Assembly (NCBI GenBank): GCA_020833055.1
Contig: JAJHQZ010000005.1
Span: 31,971-95,970 of the forward strand
Reading direction: 5' to 3'
Origin: Candidatus Korarchaeum sp.
GTDB lineage: Archaea > Korarchaeota > Korarchaeia > Korarchaeales > Korarchaeaceae
DNA length: 64,000 nt
Position numbers and translations under genes: made by a program. This document shows positions 1 to 8,209 of this stretch, in pieces; position 1 is the stretch's first letter; every line of letters starts with the position of its first letter. The notes below the pieces were generated by a model, which worked only from the letters and a program-made list of their open reading frames with translations, was not told where the DNA came from and did no database searches.

Positions 1-485
1 GCGAACTGCTCATGCCTGTACCAACCCGCTAGGGATCTGCTGAGGTAAGCCCAAGATAGGGAGATCGAGAGAGCTGAGATCACCGCAGCCCCTCTCCCCC
101 AAAGCTCCTTAGCTGTTAAGTAGAGGGGAATTACGATGAGGGGGGCGAAGAAAGCGGGTATATAGACTACCACTGTATAGAGGTCTTTGAAGCCGAAGAG
201 GGAGACTAGCTTGTATATAGCTGCCCCAGTGTAATAGTGAAGGACTGGGAGTACTTCAGTGGGGTTGTAGCTCCATGGGTGCCAGGAGAGGGGATCGTAG
301 CTCGGCAGATGGCCCGTCTTGACTAAGTAATCAGTTATTCTATAGTGGAGGAGGGGATCATCAGCCGTTAAATTGGCCCCGTACTTGAAAGTAGGGAGGA
401 TCCTGATGAAGGCTCCGAGGGAATATGATAGTATTAAGGCCAAGATATCCGTGATTAGTCCCCTAATCCTTCCCTCATCCGCCAA
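1..485 (-). CDS. aglB: Oligosaccharyltransferase AglB/STT3 family, N-terminal part (runs off the window)
   Basis: Only the first ~161 residues are in the window; the rest lies beyond position 1. After a short N-tail comes a membrane segment and then a first external loop with the acidic pair of STT3 enzymes (TADDPLLHYRI), followed by SYDPLSWHPW and further hydrophobic segments; the visible part ends at the family's RSLAGWYRHEQF stretch. These are STT3/AglB features: the membrane enzyme moves a lipid-linked glycan onto Asn of N-X-S/T sequons outside the cell. Start: TTG at 485, eight bases downstream of a GAGGTG ribosome site; no ATG is available in frame. A TATA-like TTTTTTATAAG lies at about 516-528 on this strand. 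Family assignment is from motif recognition of a fragment. Confidence 0.82.
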   Translation of the reverse strand, partial: MADEGRIRGLITDILALILSYSLGAFIRILPTFKYGANLTADDPLLHYRITDYLVKTGHLPSYDPLSWHPWSYNPTEVLPVLHYYTGAAIYKLVSLFGFKDLYTVVVYIPAFFAPLIVIPLYLTAKELWGRGAAVISALSISLSWAYLSRSLAGWYRHEQF

Positions 486-593
486 ACCGTTCCACCTCAG
501 ATGAGCTGATGTCCCCTTATAAAAAATTTACCGGGGCTGGCATCGAGATGGGTGGTCGTAAAAGCTTATAATATCGCTCCGATGATCTCCATT

Positions 594-1604
594 ATGATAT
601 TCAGAGCTGTGACCCTCCACTTAAATGATCCCGAGCTCTATTCCTCCTATTCCGATTACCTAATGAAGCTATCCTCTAGGCTGAATTCACTCTCCTCTAG
701 AGTCGTGCTCCCCAGGGCTTACGATGAAGTGAGCCTGGATCTCAAGGCCGCTTATTCCGGAAAGGGGTCTAAGGCATTTGAAATAGCATGGGATCTACTC
801 AAAGGGGGTTACTTCACCTCAATATCCCTTAGCAGCGATCCCTCTGAGATCTACAGAGCCTCTGAATTCCTCTTCAGGATATCCGAGGAACTCGGGCCTG
901 AATATGCGACTATGTTCGCTCTAGGGTCAGGAGAGCCACCGGAAACACCCTATTTTCCACTGACTAAATCTGAAAATTTCGGATTGAGCTTCTCCCTCCT
1001 CTACCCATCGGATCTCTATGGGGCTTTAACTGAAGCTGAGGAGCCCGATTTAACTCTCAGGTATGCCCTCTCGAGAGTTTTCAAGGAGGCTGAGCGTAGG
1101 GTCGGAGAAGCGGTAGGGGAATTAGGTGAAGCTGTCCCTATAATAGGGATAGATTTCTCCCTGAGCCCTTGGATGGAGGAGAGCGTAGCTGAGGTAGTCA
1201 GCCTAGTCGCGAGATCCCCGTTCTTAGGGCCGGGAACGCCCTCGGCTCTCTTGGAGATAAATGAGGCCATATTGGAGTCATCTGAGGGGATGAGGAGGAT
1301 CGGCTTCAATGAGATTATGCTGCCGATGGCAGAGGATGACCTCCTGAAGGAGCTATCATTGAGGCTAGAGATGAGAGCTAGGGATCTGGCTCTGCTAACA
1401 CCTTATTGCTTGGCCGGTCTCGATATGGCCGTGCTACCCCTGAGCGTCGGGAGGGGAGATTTAGCTAAGCTGATAAGGGATGTGATAGCATCTAGCCGCG
1501 TTAAAGGTAGGACGATAGGGCTCAGGATAATCTTAGCTGATGCCGAACCAGGGGAGCAAATCGAGCTCAGGAGGTTCGGGAAGGTCCCTGTGATGATGCC
1601 CTAG
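594..1604 (+). CDS. DUF711 (UPF0210) family protein
   Basis: About 336 residues of a soluble protein of the DUF711/UPF0210 family, whose biochemical role is not settled. Recognisable family stretches are IGIDFSLSPW near the middle and IGFNEIMLPMAEDD in the C-terminal third. The reading frame is open from a GTG at 552, but a TATA-like CTTATAATA sits at 569-577, inside that extension, and ATG 594 falls about 20 bases after it, as expected for a leaderless start; ATG 582 is the other option. The 3' end overlaps the convergent trxB gene by 38 bp. Bacterial homologues often sit beside an ACT-domain protein; there is none here. Confidence 0.75.
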   Translation: MIFRAVTLHLNDPELYSSYSDYLMKLSSRLNSLSSRVVLPRAYDEVSLDLKAAYSGKGSKAFEIAWDLLKGGYFTSISLSSDPSEIYRASEFLFRISEELGPEYATMFALGSGEPPETPYFPLTKSENFGLSFSLLYPSDLYGALTEAEEPDLTLRYALSRVFKEAERRVGEAVGELGEAVPIIGIDFSLSPWMEESVAEVVSLVARSPFLGPGTPSALLEINEAILESSEGMRRIGFNEIMLPMAEDDLLKELSLRLEMRARDLALLTPYCLAGLDMAVLPLSVGRGDLAKLIRDVIASSRVKGRTIGLRIILADAEPGEQIELRRFGKVPVMMP

Positions 1605-2556
1605 CGTAAGCCCCTCCGAATATCCTATCGTATATATCGACTGCAGCTCTCACCCCATCCCCAACTGCTTTAGCTATCTGCAATGGCTCCCCAGTGACAT
1701 CACCCACAGCATAAACGCCTGGGATGTTCGTCCTCTGCCAGCAATCGACCTTTATGAATCCCCTCTCATCAGTCTCCACTCCAGCCTCCCTAGCTATTTT
1801 GCTATTCGGTTCCACTCCTATCAGTATGAAGACGCCATCTGCTTCGATGAAGCTCTCCTCCCCGCTCTCCAAGTCCCTGACTCTAACTCCCTCAACCCTA
1901 CCCTCCCCAACTATAGCTGTCAGGACGCTATTGAATAGGAACTTGACGTTCCCCCTGCTCATCAAGTTATCAACTAACGCCCTCTCAGCCCTCATCGAGG
2001 ATCTCCTGTGTACTAAGATAACCTCTTTAGCGATCTTAGATAAATAGATGGATGATATTGCAGCCGTATTCCCACCTCCGACTACTATGACCCTCTTCCC
2101 CTTGAAGAGGGGTCCATCGCATACAGCGCAGTAGCTAACGCCCTTCCCGAAGAGCTCCTCCTCCCCAGGTATCCCAAGCTTCCTCTCCTCAGCTCCCGTA
2201 GCTATAATCAAAGCCCTAGCCTGGAACTCCTTGCCTGAGCTCGTATAAGCTCTCTTGATCTCCCCGGTTAACTCAAGCCTCACTACTTCCTCGGGTGAGA
2301 GTATCCTCGCCCCAGACTTGAGCGCTTGCTCACGAATCCTCCTCCCCAGCTCCTCCCCGCTTATCGATTCGAAGCCGGGGTAGTTCTCTATAACCGGATT
2401 TACATTGATCTTGCCACCAGGCAAGCTCTTCTCAATGACTAAAACCTTCAATCCGTATCTAGCTAGGTAGATAGCGGCTGTTAGTCCCCCGGGGCCTCCT
2501 CCAACGATTATAACGTCATTATCCCTCTCCACTCTCGCTTGAGGCATGAAGAACAT
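1567..2556 (-). CDS. trxB: Thioredoxin-disulfide reductase
   Basis: A 329-residue FAD/NADPH flavoprotein, the usual size of low-molecular-weight thioredoxin reductases. It shows the N-terminal FAD motif VGGGPGG (about residue 17), the redox-active CAVC motif followed by DGPLF (about 142), the second dinucleotide-binding motif VVGGGNTA for NADPH, and the C-terminal VYAVGDVTG stretch of this family. It passes electrons from NADPH to thioredoxin or glutaredoxin-like proteins in the cytoplasm. The start abuts the stop of the ASCH-domain gene upstream (2557), so the two are probably one transcript. Its last 38 bp overlap the convergent DUF711 gene. Confidence 0.93.
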   Translation of the reverse strand: MFFMPQARVERDNDVIIVGGGPGGLTAAIYLARYGLKVLVIEKSLPGGKINVNPVIENYPGFESISGEELGRRIREQALKSGARILSPEEVVRLELTGEIKRAYTSSGKEFQARALIIATGAEERKLGIPGEEELFGKGVSYCAVCDGPLFKGKRVIVVGGGNTAAISSIYLSKIAKEVILVHRRSSMRAERALVDNLMSRGNVKFLFNSVLTAIVGEGRVEGVRVRDLESGEESFIEADGVFILIGVEPNSKIAREAGVETDERGFIKVDCWQRTNIPGVYAVGDVTGEPLQIAKAVGDGVRAAVDIYDRIFGGAYARASSQGPSRTS

Positions 2557-2871
2557 CTAATCCCTCCCGATCAGATCGAACCTTATCAACTTCAGTCTCC
2601 TATTAAAAATCTCATCCCCGTATATTGATATGAGCTCATTTATGAGATCATCAACGCTCTTGAATCCATCCTCCCTCGCTAGATCATCGTCAATCTCCCC
2701 TAAGCTGAGCTCCCTCACTTCCCTTATTATAGCTTCACCTATCCTCTCCTCCCCTGCCTCTAAGCAAACTAAATCTCCAGGATTGAGGCTCGTTTCCATT
2801 CTTATCGTGCTCCTCTTCCTCCCAGAGATTATCCAATCCTTATATTTCCCCTTGAACTTCAGGACCTTCAT
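2557..2871 (-). CDS. ASCH/PUA-like domain protein
   Basis: A 104-residue protein made of one ASCH-type (PUA-like) fold. Family marks are the N-terminal LKFKGKYKDWIISGRKRSTIR, in which a G-x-K-x-x-T/S-x-R stretch forms the conserved groove, and the PGDLV strand near residue 32. ASCH proteins are thought to bind RNA or modified nucleosides (some hydrolyse N4-acetylcytidine), but no function can be fixed for this one. It is the first gene of a two-gene unit with trxB; the spacing is zero. Confidence 0.75.
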   Translation of the reverse strand: MKVLKFKGKYKDWIISGRKRSTIRMETSLNPGDLVCLEAGEERIGEAIIREVRELSLGEIDDDLAREDGFKSVDDLINELISIYGDEIFNRRLKLIRFDLIGRD

Positions 2872-3121
2872 AATATTCCCCTCAAGATCGCTTACCCCTC
2901 AATTGAGGTCTTAGATTATACAGTTATCTCAGAAATACCGACCCTCCTTGAGACATATTAGAGTCCTGCTTGCGGTATGTAAGCTTTTTTGATCTTTTGA
3001 TGAGGAAAGAGGATATGTAATTCACCTTCTCAAAGAAATAAATATGAATAGAGATAGAAGCCCTATGACAACGCACTATCTCACGATCTAAGCTGCGATA
3101 ATGCTCAATGAGTAGTTCTAA

Positions 3122-3149
3122 CTACCGATCGTGCGATTTAAATCGGTAG
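3122..3149. promoter_or_regulatory. Palindromic operator candidate ahead of the permease promoter
   Basis: CTACCGAT at 3122-3129 and ATCGGTAG at 3142-3149 are perfect 8-bp inverted repeats, and CGATTTAAATCG at 3134-3145 is a perfect 12-bp palindrome nested in the right half. The site ends two bases before the TATA-like AAAAGTTATAAAG, where a bound protein would cover the BRE and block TFB. A regulator site is inferred. Confidence 0.45.
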
Positions 3150-3150
3150 G

Positions 3151-3163
3151 AAAAGTTATAAAG
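3151..3163 (+). promoter_or_regulatory. TATA box of the permease gene
   Basis: AAAAGTTATAAAG is an archaeal TATA-type element about 55 bases before ATG 3214. Transcription would begin near 3185, leaving a ~29-base leader that carries a good ribosome site, AGGTGATC at 3202-3209. Confidence 0.55.
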
Positions 3164-3213
3164 TTCACTATAGGAGACCTCCAATCACCCCGCATCCCCT
3201 TAGGTGATCTATC

Positions 3214-4824
3214 ATGGGAGAGGTACCATCGATTTTTGTGAGGAGATCCTCCGGTCTAGTTAGAGAGGTCTACCCTAAGGATTCCTTCATATATAATGTC
3301 TACTTCACAGCTTACTTCACGGCTTTAGTTTTCGTCTATCTTATAGCGCTTTACGTAGTTCCAGCGGAAGCTCTCGTCCCAGGGCTGATATTATCGACAT
3401 TCCTCTTCACTTTCCAAGTCTTAGTTTACTCCCTGCTGTCCATCGCGATGCCCAGGAGTGGTGGAGATTACGTGATAATAAGTAGGGCATTGCATCCGTT
3501 CCTAGGGTTCATATCGAGCTGGAATTGGTTCATCTGGCTAGCTTTCTGGTTCGCTTTTGGAGGATACACCTTCTCCTCCGTAGCTTTATCCACGATGTTC
3601 CTCACCCTCGGGCTAGTGACAGGGAATCCATCTCTAGTCTCAATAGGGGATATGCTAGCTGAACCGATCCCAGCTCTCATCGTGGGAACGCTCATCATGC
3701 TCGTGTTCCTCGCTATGACATCCTTCGGCTTGGGTAGATTCATAAAGATCCAATTGATCACTTTCATCATAGGGTTCATAGGCGTATTAATCGGTGCTAT
3801 TTATTTAGCCCTCTGCGATCCCAGAACTTATGCGGAAACTCTCAATAGGCTTATATCTCAATATGCAGGTACTTCGGATCCCTACAATGCCATAATAAAT
3901 GCTGCTAAAGAGCTCGGATGGGGACCGGAGAGAGTATATGGCTATACTGCAGAGCACTTGATGAAAGTCCTTCCAGCAGCTTACTTAGCGGTCCCCTGGA
4001 CTATGGGGACAGTTTTCATAGCTGGAGAAGTTTCTCAGCCGAAGAGAGCACAATTAATCGGAGGGATAGGAGGATTGGCCTTCATAGGAGGATTAACTGT
4101 AATACTAGCATTCTTGCTCGAGAGAGCAATGGGAATAGAGTTCTTCTCAGCGTTCTCGTACCTATTCTACAACCCGCCTCAGGGTCTCTCGATACCAATA
4201 AAGCCCTACTTCAATACCTTAGCTTTCCTCATAATAGAGAACCCTCTCCTTAACATCTGGGCGAATTTGGGATTCATATTCCTCGGCTGGATGTACATGG
4301 CCCAGAATTTACTTAATGACAGCAGATTGCTCTTTGCATGGTCTTTCGATAGGTTAATACCCGAGAAGTTCGCTGAAGTGAGCGAGAGATTCAAGTCCCC
4401 GATATATGCGCTTCTCACAGTATTCATAATAGCTGAAGTATTCTCGTTCGCCATAATATTCGTTCCGGAGCTTCAAGTAATCTCTAGCATAATGGCCCTC
4501 TCCTTCTCAGTGATAATAATGTCTCTAGCAGCGATATTCTTCCCATACAGGAGGAGAGATCTCTTTGAGAGATCAGGGATAAGCTGGAGGGTCGCTGGAA
4601 TACCCTTAATCTCATTGCTCGGTCTAGCATCCCTCATCGTAAACTTGATCTCGAATTACTACTGGATAACGGATCCTAACTACGGGGCTGTAAACGATAT
4701 CTCTGTAACGGCAATGCTGCTCGTGATAGTCGTAGGGATCTTGATATACCTCCTAGGTATCTACAGGCTCAAGAGGAGAGGGATAGAGCCCTCTAAGATA
4801 TACACGGAGCTACCTCCAGTTTGA
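3214..4824 (+). CDS. APC-superfamily amino acid permease
   Basis: A 536-residue integral membrane protein with about twelve hydrophobic segments spread from residue ~25 to ~515 and charged loops between them. The first segments carry SGGDYVIISRALHPFLGF, like the first helices of amino acid/polyamine/organocation (APC) permeases, with the Ser-Gly-Gly-Asp helix break that forms the substrate site. It should bring amino acids or related amines across the cytoplasmic membrane using an ion gradient; the substrate cannot be read from sequence. The start has the ribosome site AGGTGATC five bases upstream. An acetamidase/formamidase gene follows 33 bp downstream on the same strand, which hints at uptake of a nitrogenous compound. 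Confidence 0.85.
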   Translation: MGEVPSIFVRRSSGLVREVYPKDSFIYNVYFTAYFTALVFVYLIALYVVPAEALVPGLILSTFLFTFQVLVYSLLSIAMPRSGGDYVIISRALHPFLGFISSWNWFIWLAFWFAFGGYTFSSVALSTMFLTLGLVTGNPSLVSIGDMLAEPIPALIVGTLIMLVFLAMTSFGLGRFIKIQLITFIIGFIGVLIGAIYLALCDPRTYAETLNRLISQYAGTSDPYNAIINAAKELGWGPERVYGYTAEHLMKVLPAAYLAVPWTMGTVFIAGEVSQPKRAQLIGGIGGLAFIGGLTVILAFLLERAMGIEFFSAFSYLFYNPPQGLSIPIKPYFNTLAFLIIENPLLNIWANLGFIFLGWMYMAQNLLNDSRLLFAWSFDRLIPEKFAEVSERFKSPIYALLTVFIIAEVFSFAIIFVPELQVISSIMALSFSVIIMSLAAIFFPYRRRDLFERSGISWRVAGIPLISLLGLASLIVNLISNYYWITDPNYGAVNDISVTAMLLVIVVGILIYLLGIYRLKRRGIEPSKIYTELPPV

Positions 4825-4857
4825 ATTATCCCCACCAACCTTTTTACTTTTCAAAGG

Positions 4858-5772
4858 GTGAGTGATCATATGAAGAGGGTAGGGAGGGAGAGTATCATAT
4901 ACTCATTCAGCCCGAAGCACGAGCCAGCTGAGGTCGCTTCACCAGGAGAATATGTATTATTCGAGACTGAGGATGCCTTCGGAGGGCAGGTCAAGGGGGA
5001 GGAGACCCCTCCAGATAAGCTGGACTGGTCGAGGGTCGATGGGGCGACGGGCCCTCTCTATATAGAGGGGGCCGATCCGGGGGACACGCTCGTCGTGGAT
5101 ATACTCGATATAAGGCTGCAGGAGAAGGGAGCGATCGCAGTAATACCTGGCTATGGGGGTCTATCACACCTCAGCTTCACGCCTAAGGCTAAGGTAGTCA
5201 AGATAGACGGGAGCTTCGTTTACTTCAACGGTATCAGGATACCGATAAAGCCCATGATAGGTACTATAGGCGTCGCGCCTGAGGGAGGGGAGATCCCAGC
5301 TGGGAACCCGGGTAGGCATGGCGGTAACATGGATGTTAGCGAGCTAGGGGTGGGGAGGAGGCTCTACCTCCCAGTCTTCACTAAGGGCGCTTTGCTCGCG
5401 CTCGGCGATCTCCACGCTGTTCAAGCGGATGGTGAGCTCTGTGTCTCAGCTATAGAGTCGCCCGGTGAGGTCCTGGTCAGGGTCGACTTGATAAAGGGGA
5501 GGATGCCGAAATGGCCGATCCTAGAGACACCAGAAAGTTTTCAAGTAATAACAGCAGGCAAAGATCTAGATGAAGCTGTCAGAGAGGCTGCAGAGGAGTC
5601 AGTAAGGGCGATAATGAGGGCTAAGGGGATCCCGTTCGAGGATGCGTATATGCTGGGGAGCCTGCTCGTGGAACTGAAGATAAATCAAGTGGTAGATCCA
5701 TTACTGGGGGCTAGAGCTAAGGTACCGAAGTGGCTGGTCTCAATACACGACTTCCTGTATCAAAGGGTTTAA
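4858..5772 (+). CDS. Acetamidase/formamidase family amidohydrolase
   Basis: A 304-residue cytoplasmic enzyme of the acetamidase/formamidase family, which splits short-chain amides into a carboxylate and ammonia. Family stretches are visible in order: GPLYIEGADPGDTLVVDILDI, GTIGVAPEGG, GGNMDVSELGVG and LGDLHAVQADGELC, the last carrying the conserved Asp-His and Asp-Gly-Glu residues around the metal site. GTG 4858 is taken as start; ATG 4870 four codons later is possible. It probably shares a transcript with the permease 33 bp upstream, so the pair may import and deaminate an amide. Confidence 0.85.
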   Translation: MSDHMKRVGRESIIYSFSPKHEPAEVASPGEYVLFETEDAFGGQVKGEETPPDKLDWSRVDGATGPLYIEGADPGDTLVVDILDIRLQEKGAIAVIPGYGGLSHLSFTPKAKVVKIDGSFVYFNGIRIPIKPMIGTIGVAPEGGEIPAGNPGRHGGNMDVSELGVGRRLYLPVFTKGALLALGDLHAVQADGELCVSAIESPGEVLVRVDLIKGRMPKWPILETPESFQVITAGKDLDEAVREAAEESVRAIMRAKGIPFEDAYMLGSLLVELKINQVVDPLLGARAKVPKWLVSIHDFLYQRV

Positions 5773-5890
5773 CATAATCAAATATCTCAGCTCTGGGATC
5801 CTATATTTCCCTGAACTGGGCTCCTTAGAGAGGAGGTCTGCATCTAGAGATGAGCATCCAGCTTTAAAATATGTCATGTAACTCGGCTGG

Positions 5891-7210
5891 ATGATAGAAG
5901 TAAGGCCCTCTAAAGCTCAAGGTAGTGTCAGGGCCCCGCCATCTAAGAGCTATTCTCACCGAGCTCTAGCGGTCTCCCTACTCTGCGAGGGCCCATCTAG
6001 GGTGAGGAATATCTCGAGAGCTAGGGATGTAATAGCGACGCTAAACGCCATAAGGTCCTTCGGGGCGAAGATATCGGATGAGTTTACCGAAATAAAGATA
6101 GAGCCACCTCAGAGGCCCTCAGTCCCCGATGATGTGATCTATTGCGGGGGCTCCGGCACTACTATCAGGTTCTTCGTCCCTATCTCAACTCTAACAGAAG
6201 GGGGCTACACTGTGCTCACTGGGAACGATAGCTTGAGGAGGAGGCCTATGGGCCCTATCATAGATGCTATAAATAAACTGGGGGGATGGGCTATTAGCTC
6301 CAGGATGAACGGGCTCCCACCCCTAATAGTGAGGGGAGGAGGTCTCAAGGGAGGTGAGGTCGAGATAGATGGAAGCATAAGTTCGCAATTCTTCTCAGGG
6401 TTGATGATAGCATCCACACGCTTCGAGAGTGGTCTGAAGATAAGGCCGATCGGGGAGTTGGTCTCGAGGCCCTACCTGGAGATGACTGAGGAAGTCCTGA
6501 GGAGGAGCGGGTCCTGCGTTGAGTTGGATGAGGAGATAATAGTGGAGCCAGTGCCACCTAAGAGCCTGGAATTCGAAGTACCTGGAGATTATGGTCTAGC
6601 CGCTTTCCACATGTTGGCAGCTTCCGTCACTGGGGGGAGAGTGATCGTAGAGGGTTTAGATAACACTATGCCTCAAGCGGATTACACTGTGATAGATGTA
6701 CTCAAGAGCTTCGGCGTAGAAGTCCGGGAGGTCGGAAGTAGCGTTATTGTGGAGGGGAAGCCTAGATATGGAGCTAGGTTGAACTTAAAGGATTCACCAG
6801 ATATATTCCCGATAGCATGCGTTCTAGCTTCTTTCGTGAGCGAGGTCTCTGAGATAAGGGGGGTAGCTCACGCTAGAGTGAAGGAGAGCGATAGAGTAGC
6901 GAGTATGTCTTCAGAGCTCGAGAAAGTGGGTGTTGAGGTGAGGGAACTATACGATGGGCTCATCATAAGGGGAGGGAATCCTAAGGGAGGGGTGAAGCTA
7001 GACTCTCATGGAGATCACAGGATTTTCATGGCCCTCTTAGCTCTAGCTGCTGCAACTAGGGAAGGTTGCATAATAGAGGGTGAGGAATCTGTCGCCGATT
7101 CTTACCCAGGCTTCCTAGAGGACTCGATTAAGCTAGGCATAGATCTGAGGCCTATTGGCTTCAACACTACCCTCACAGGACTCTCAGGGGAGCGGGACTC
7201 CCTCTCCTGA
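5891..7210 (+). CDS. aroA: 3-phosphoshikimate 1-carboxyvinyltransferase (EPSP synthase)
   Basis: A 439-residue enzyme of the shikimate pathway that joins phosphoenolpyruvate to shikimate-3-phosphate. Both halves of the two-domain fold are complete: APPSKSYSHRA near residue 16 (substrate Lys-Ser), SGTTIRFFVPI and NDSLRRRPMGPI in the first domain, SSQFFSGLMIAS, then KESDRVASM, and SHGDHRIFMALLAL in the C-terminal part, which are the classical active-site stretches. It stands alone here; no other aromatic-pathway gene is in the window. Start ATG 5891 lies right after TTTAAAATATG-type sequence (about 5861-5871), consistent with a leaderless or near-leaderless mRNA. Confidence 0.95.
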   Translation: MIEVRPSKAQGSVRAPPSKSYSHRALAVSLLCEGPSRVRNISRARDVIATLNAIRSFGAKISDEFTEIKIEPPQRPSVPDDVIYCGGSGTTIRFFVPISTLTEGGYTVLTGNDSLRRRPMGPIIDAINKLGGWAISSRMNGLPPLIVRGGGLKGGEVEIDGSISSQFFSGLMIASTRFESGLKIRPIGELVSRPYLEMTEEVLRRSGSCVELDEEIIVEPVPPKSLEFEVPGDYGLAAFHMLAASVTGGRVIVEGLDNTMPQADYTVIDVLKSFGVEVREVGSSVIVEGKPRYGARLNLKDSPDIFPIACVLASFVSEVSEIRGVAHARVKESDRVASMSSELEKVGVEVRELYDGLIIRGGNPKGGVKLDSHGDHRIFMALLALAAATREGCIIEGEESVADSYPGFLEDSIKLGIDLRPIGFNTTLTGLSGERDSLS

Positions 7211-7315
7211 GTTCGGAGGGCCGCCCTGAGCCCTAGGTACCAGGCATATCCCGAAGTAGTGATTTATATTTTCTACATTTCATAAAATGGGAGAAATTTG
7301 TTGACCTCAACAGAT

Positions 7316-7642
7316 TCAACTGTACTCCCTCCAAGAGTAACCGCATTTCGTACACTTATATATCCTAGTGGGGGGCTCATCAGCTGCTCTCGTCTGTACT
7401 ATCTGGAAGTAAGCTTTATCATTACCACATTTAGGGCATCTTGCCTCAACAATAGGTGCAGATATTTTCTCAGATCCCTCATCTATTATCAAATCTCCGC
7501 TCTCCGATGTCACTTTCGTGACGACTTGAGAGTTCCCCTTAGGAGGGTTATCGCTCTCATATCCGCAGCTAGGGCAGTAATATGTCAACCTCTTACCGAC
7601 TTTTTTAGGTCTCAAGAGGGTTCCGCATTTAGGGCAGAACAT
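7316..7642 (-). CDS. tfs: Transcription factor S (TFS/TFIIS-like cleavage factor)
   Basis: A 108-residue protein with two zinc ribbons. The N-terminal ribbon uses C3, C6, C23 and C26; the C-terminal ribbon uses CPKC and CTKC and carries the acidic pair in RAADEPPT that reaches into the RNA polymerase active site to stimulate transcript cleavage. This is the normal layout of archaeal TFS, which rescues backtracked polymerase. A GGAGGGGG stretch precedes the ATG. It is divergent from the NYN gene at 7706 and convergent with aroA. Confidence 0.93.
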   Translation of the reverse strand: MFCPKCGTLLRPKKVGKRLTYYCPSCGYESDNPPKGNSQVVTKVTSESGDLIIDEGSEKISAPIVEARCPKCGNDKAYFQIVQTRAADEPPTRIYKCTKCGYSWREYS

Positions 7643-7705
7643 ACAGACCCCCTCCTTCTTGAGCGTAGCCTATTTAAGTAAATTCATCCAGTCACACTAG
7701 AGAAA

Positions 7706-8209
7706 ATGAAGGTACTAAAGGGAGTCAAAAGGAAAAAGATGAAGCAATTAGCAGTAATAGTAGATGGACCGAATATGCTGAGGAAGGAATTGGGCACTGA
7801 TTTAGAGGAAATTAGGAAATTAGCTGAGAGAGAGGGGAGGATAAGATTAGCTATCGTTGTATTGGATAAGAAAGCCCCCGAGAAATTAGTTGAAGCTGTG
7901 ACGAATGCGGGCTTCAAACCTTTGATCTCCACGGGGAAAGTTGAGGTAGATTTCTCCATAGTTTGCATGGAGGCTATCAACGACGAGAAGATAGATATGA
8001 TAGTGATGGCAGCTAGGAGCGCTGCTTACATGCCCTTGATACATAAAGCGAAGGAATCTGGGAAGGAGGTCATGATAATAGGGGCGGAACCGGGTTTCAG
8101 TGTCGCATTGAAGAAAGCTTGCGATCAGTACATACTACTTCCATCCCCTCCCCCTGAGGACCTCACTGAGCCTAAGGGTGAGGATGAAGGAAGAGAGAGC
8201 GACGATTAA
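7706..8209 (+). CDS. NYN (PIN-like) domain protein, TIGR00288-type
   Basis: A 167-residue protein with one NYN/LabA-like domain. VIVDGPNMLRKEL (about residues 15-27) gives the first catalytic-type Asp and the Asn, and EVDFSIVCMEAI and MIVMAARSAAYMPLI supply further acidic and Ser positions of the PIN-like fold. Such proteins are presumed metal-dependent ribonucleases; the archaeal family is uncharacterised. A TATA-like TATTTAAGTAAATTC at 7671-7683 fits a leaderless start at ATG 7706. The 3' end is acidic and overlaps the convergent DUF373 gene by 75 bp, an unusually long overlap. Confidence 0.8.
   Translation: MKVLKGVKRKKMKQLAVIVDGPNMLRKELGTDLEEIRKLAEREGRIRLAIVVLDKKAPEKLVEAVTNAGFKPLISTGKVEVDFSIVCMEAINDEKIDMIVMAARSAAYMPLIHKAKESGKEVMIIGAEPGFSVALKKACDQYILLPSPPPEDLTEPKGEDEGRESDD

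Larger units (their letters stand above)
2872..3213. other. Gene-free stretch with promoter and possible operator
   Basis: This 342-bp stretch separates the ASCH gene (minus) from the permease gene (plus). I find no convincing reading frame or RNA gene in it. It is AT-rich and holds the permease promoter region (see 3122-3163). The part nearest 2872 would carry the promoter of the ASCH-trxB unit; TATA-like runs are present but none stands out. Confidence 0.6.
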
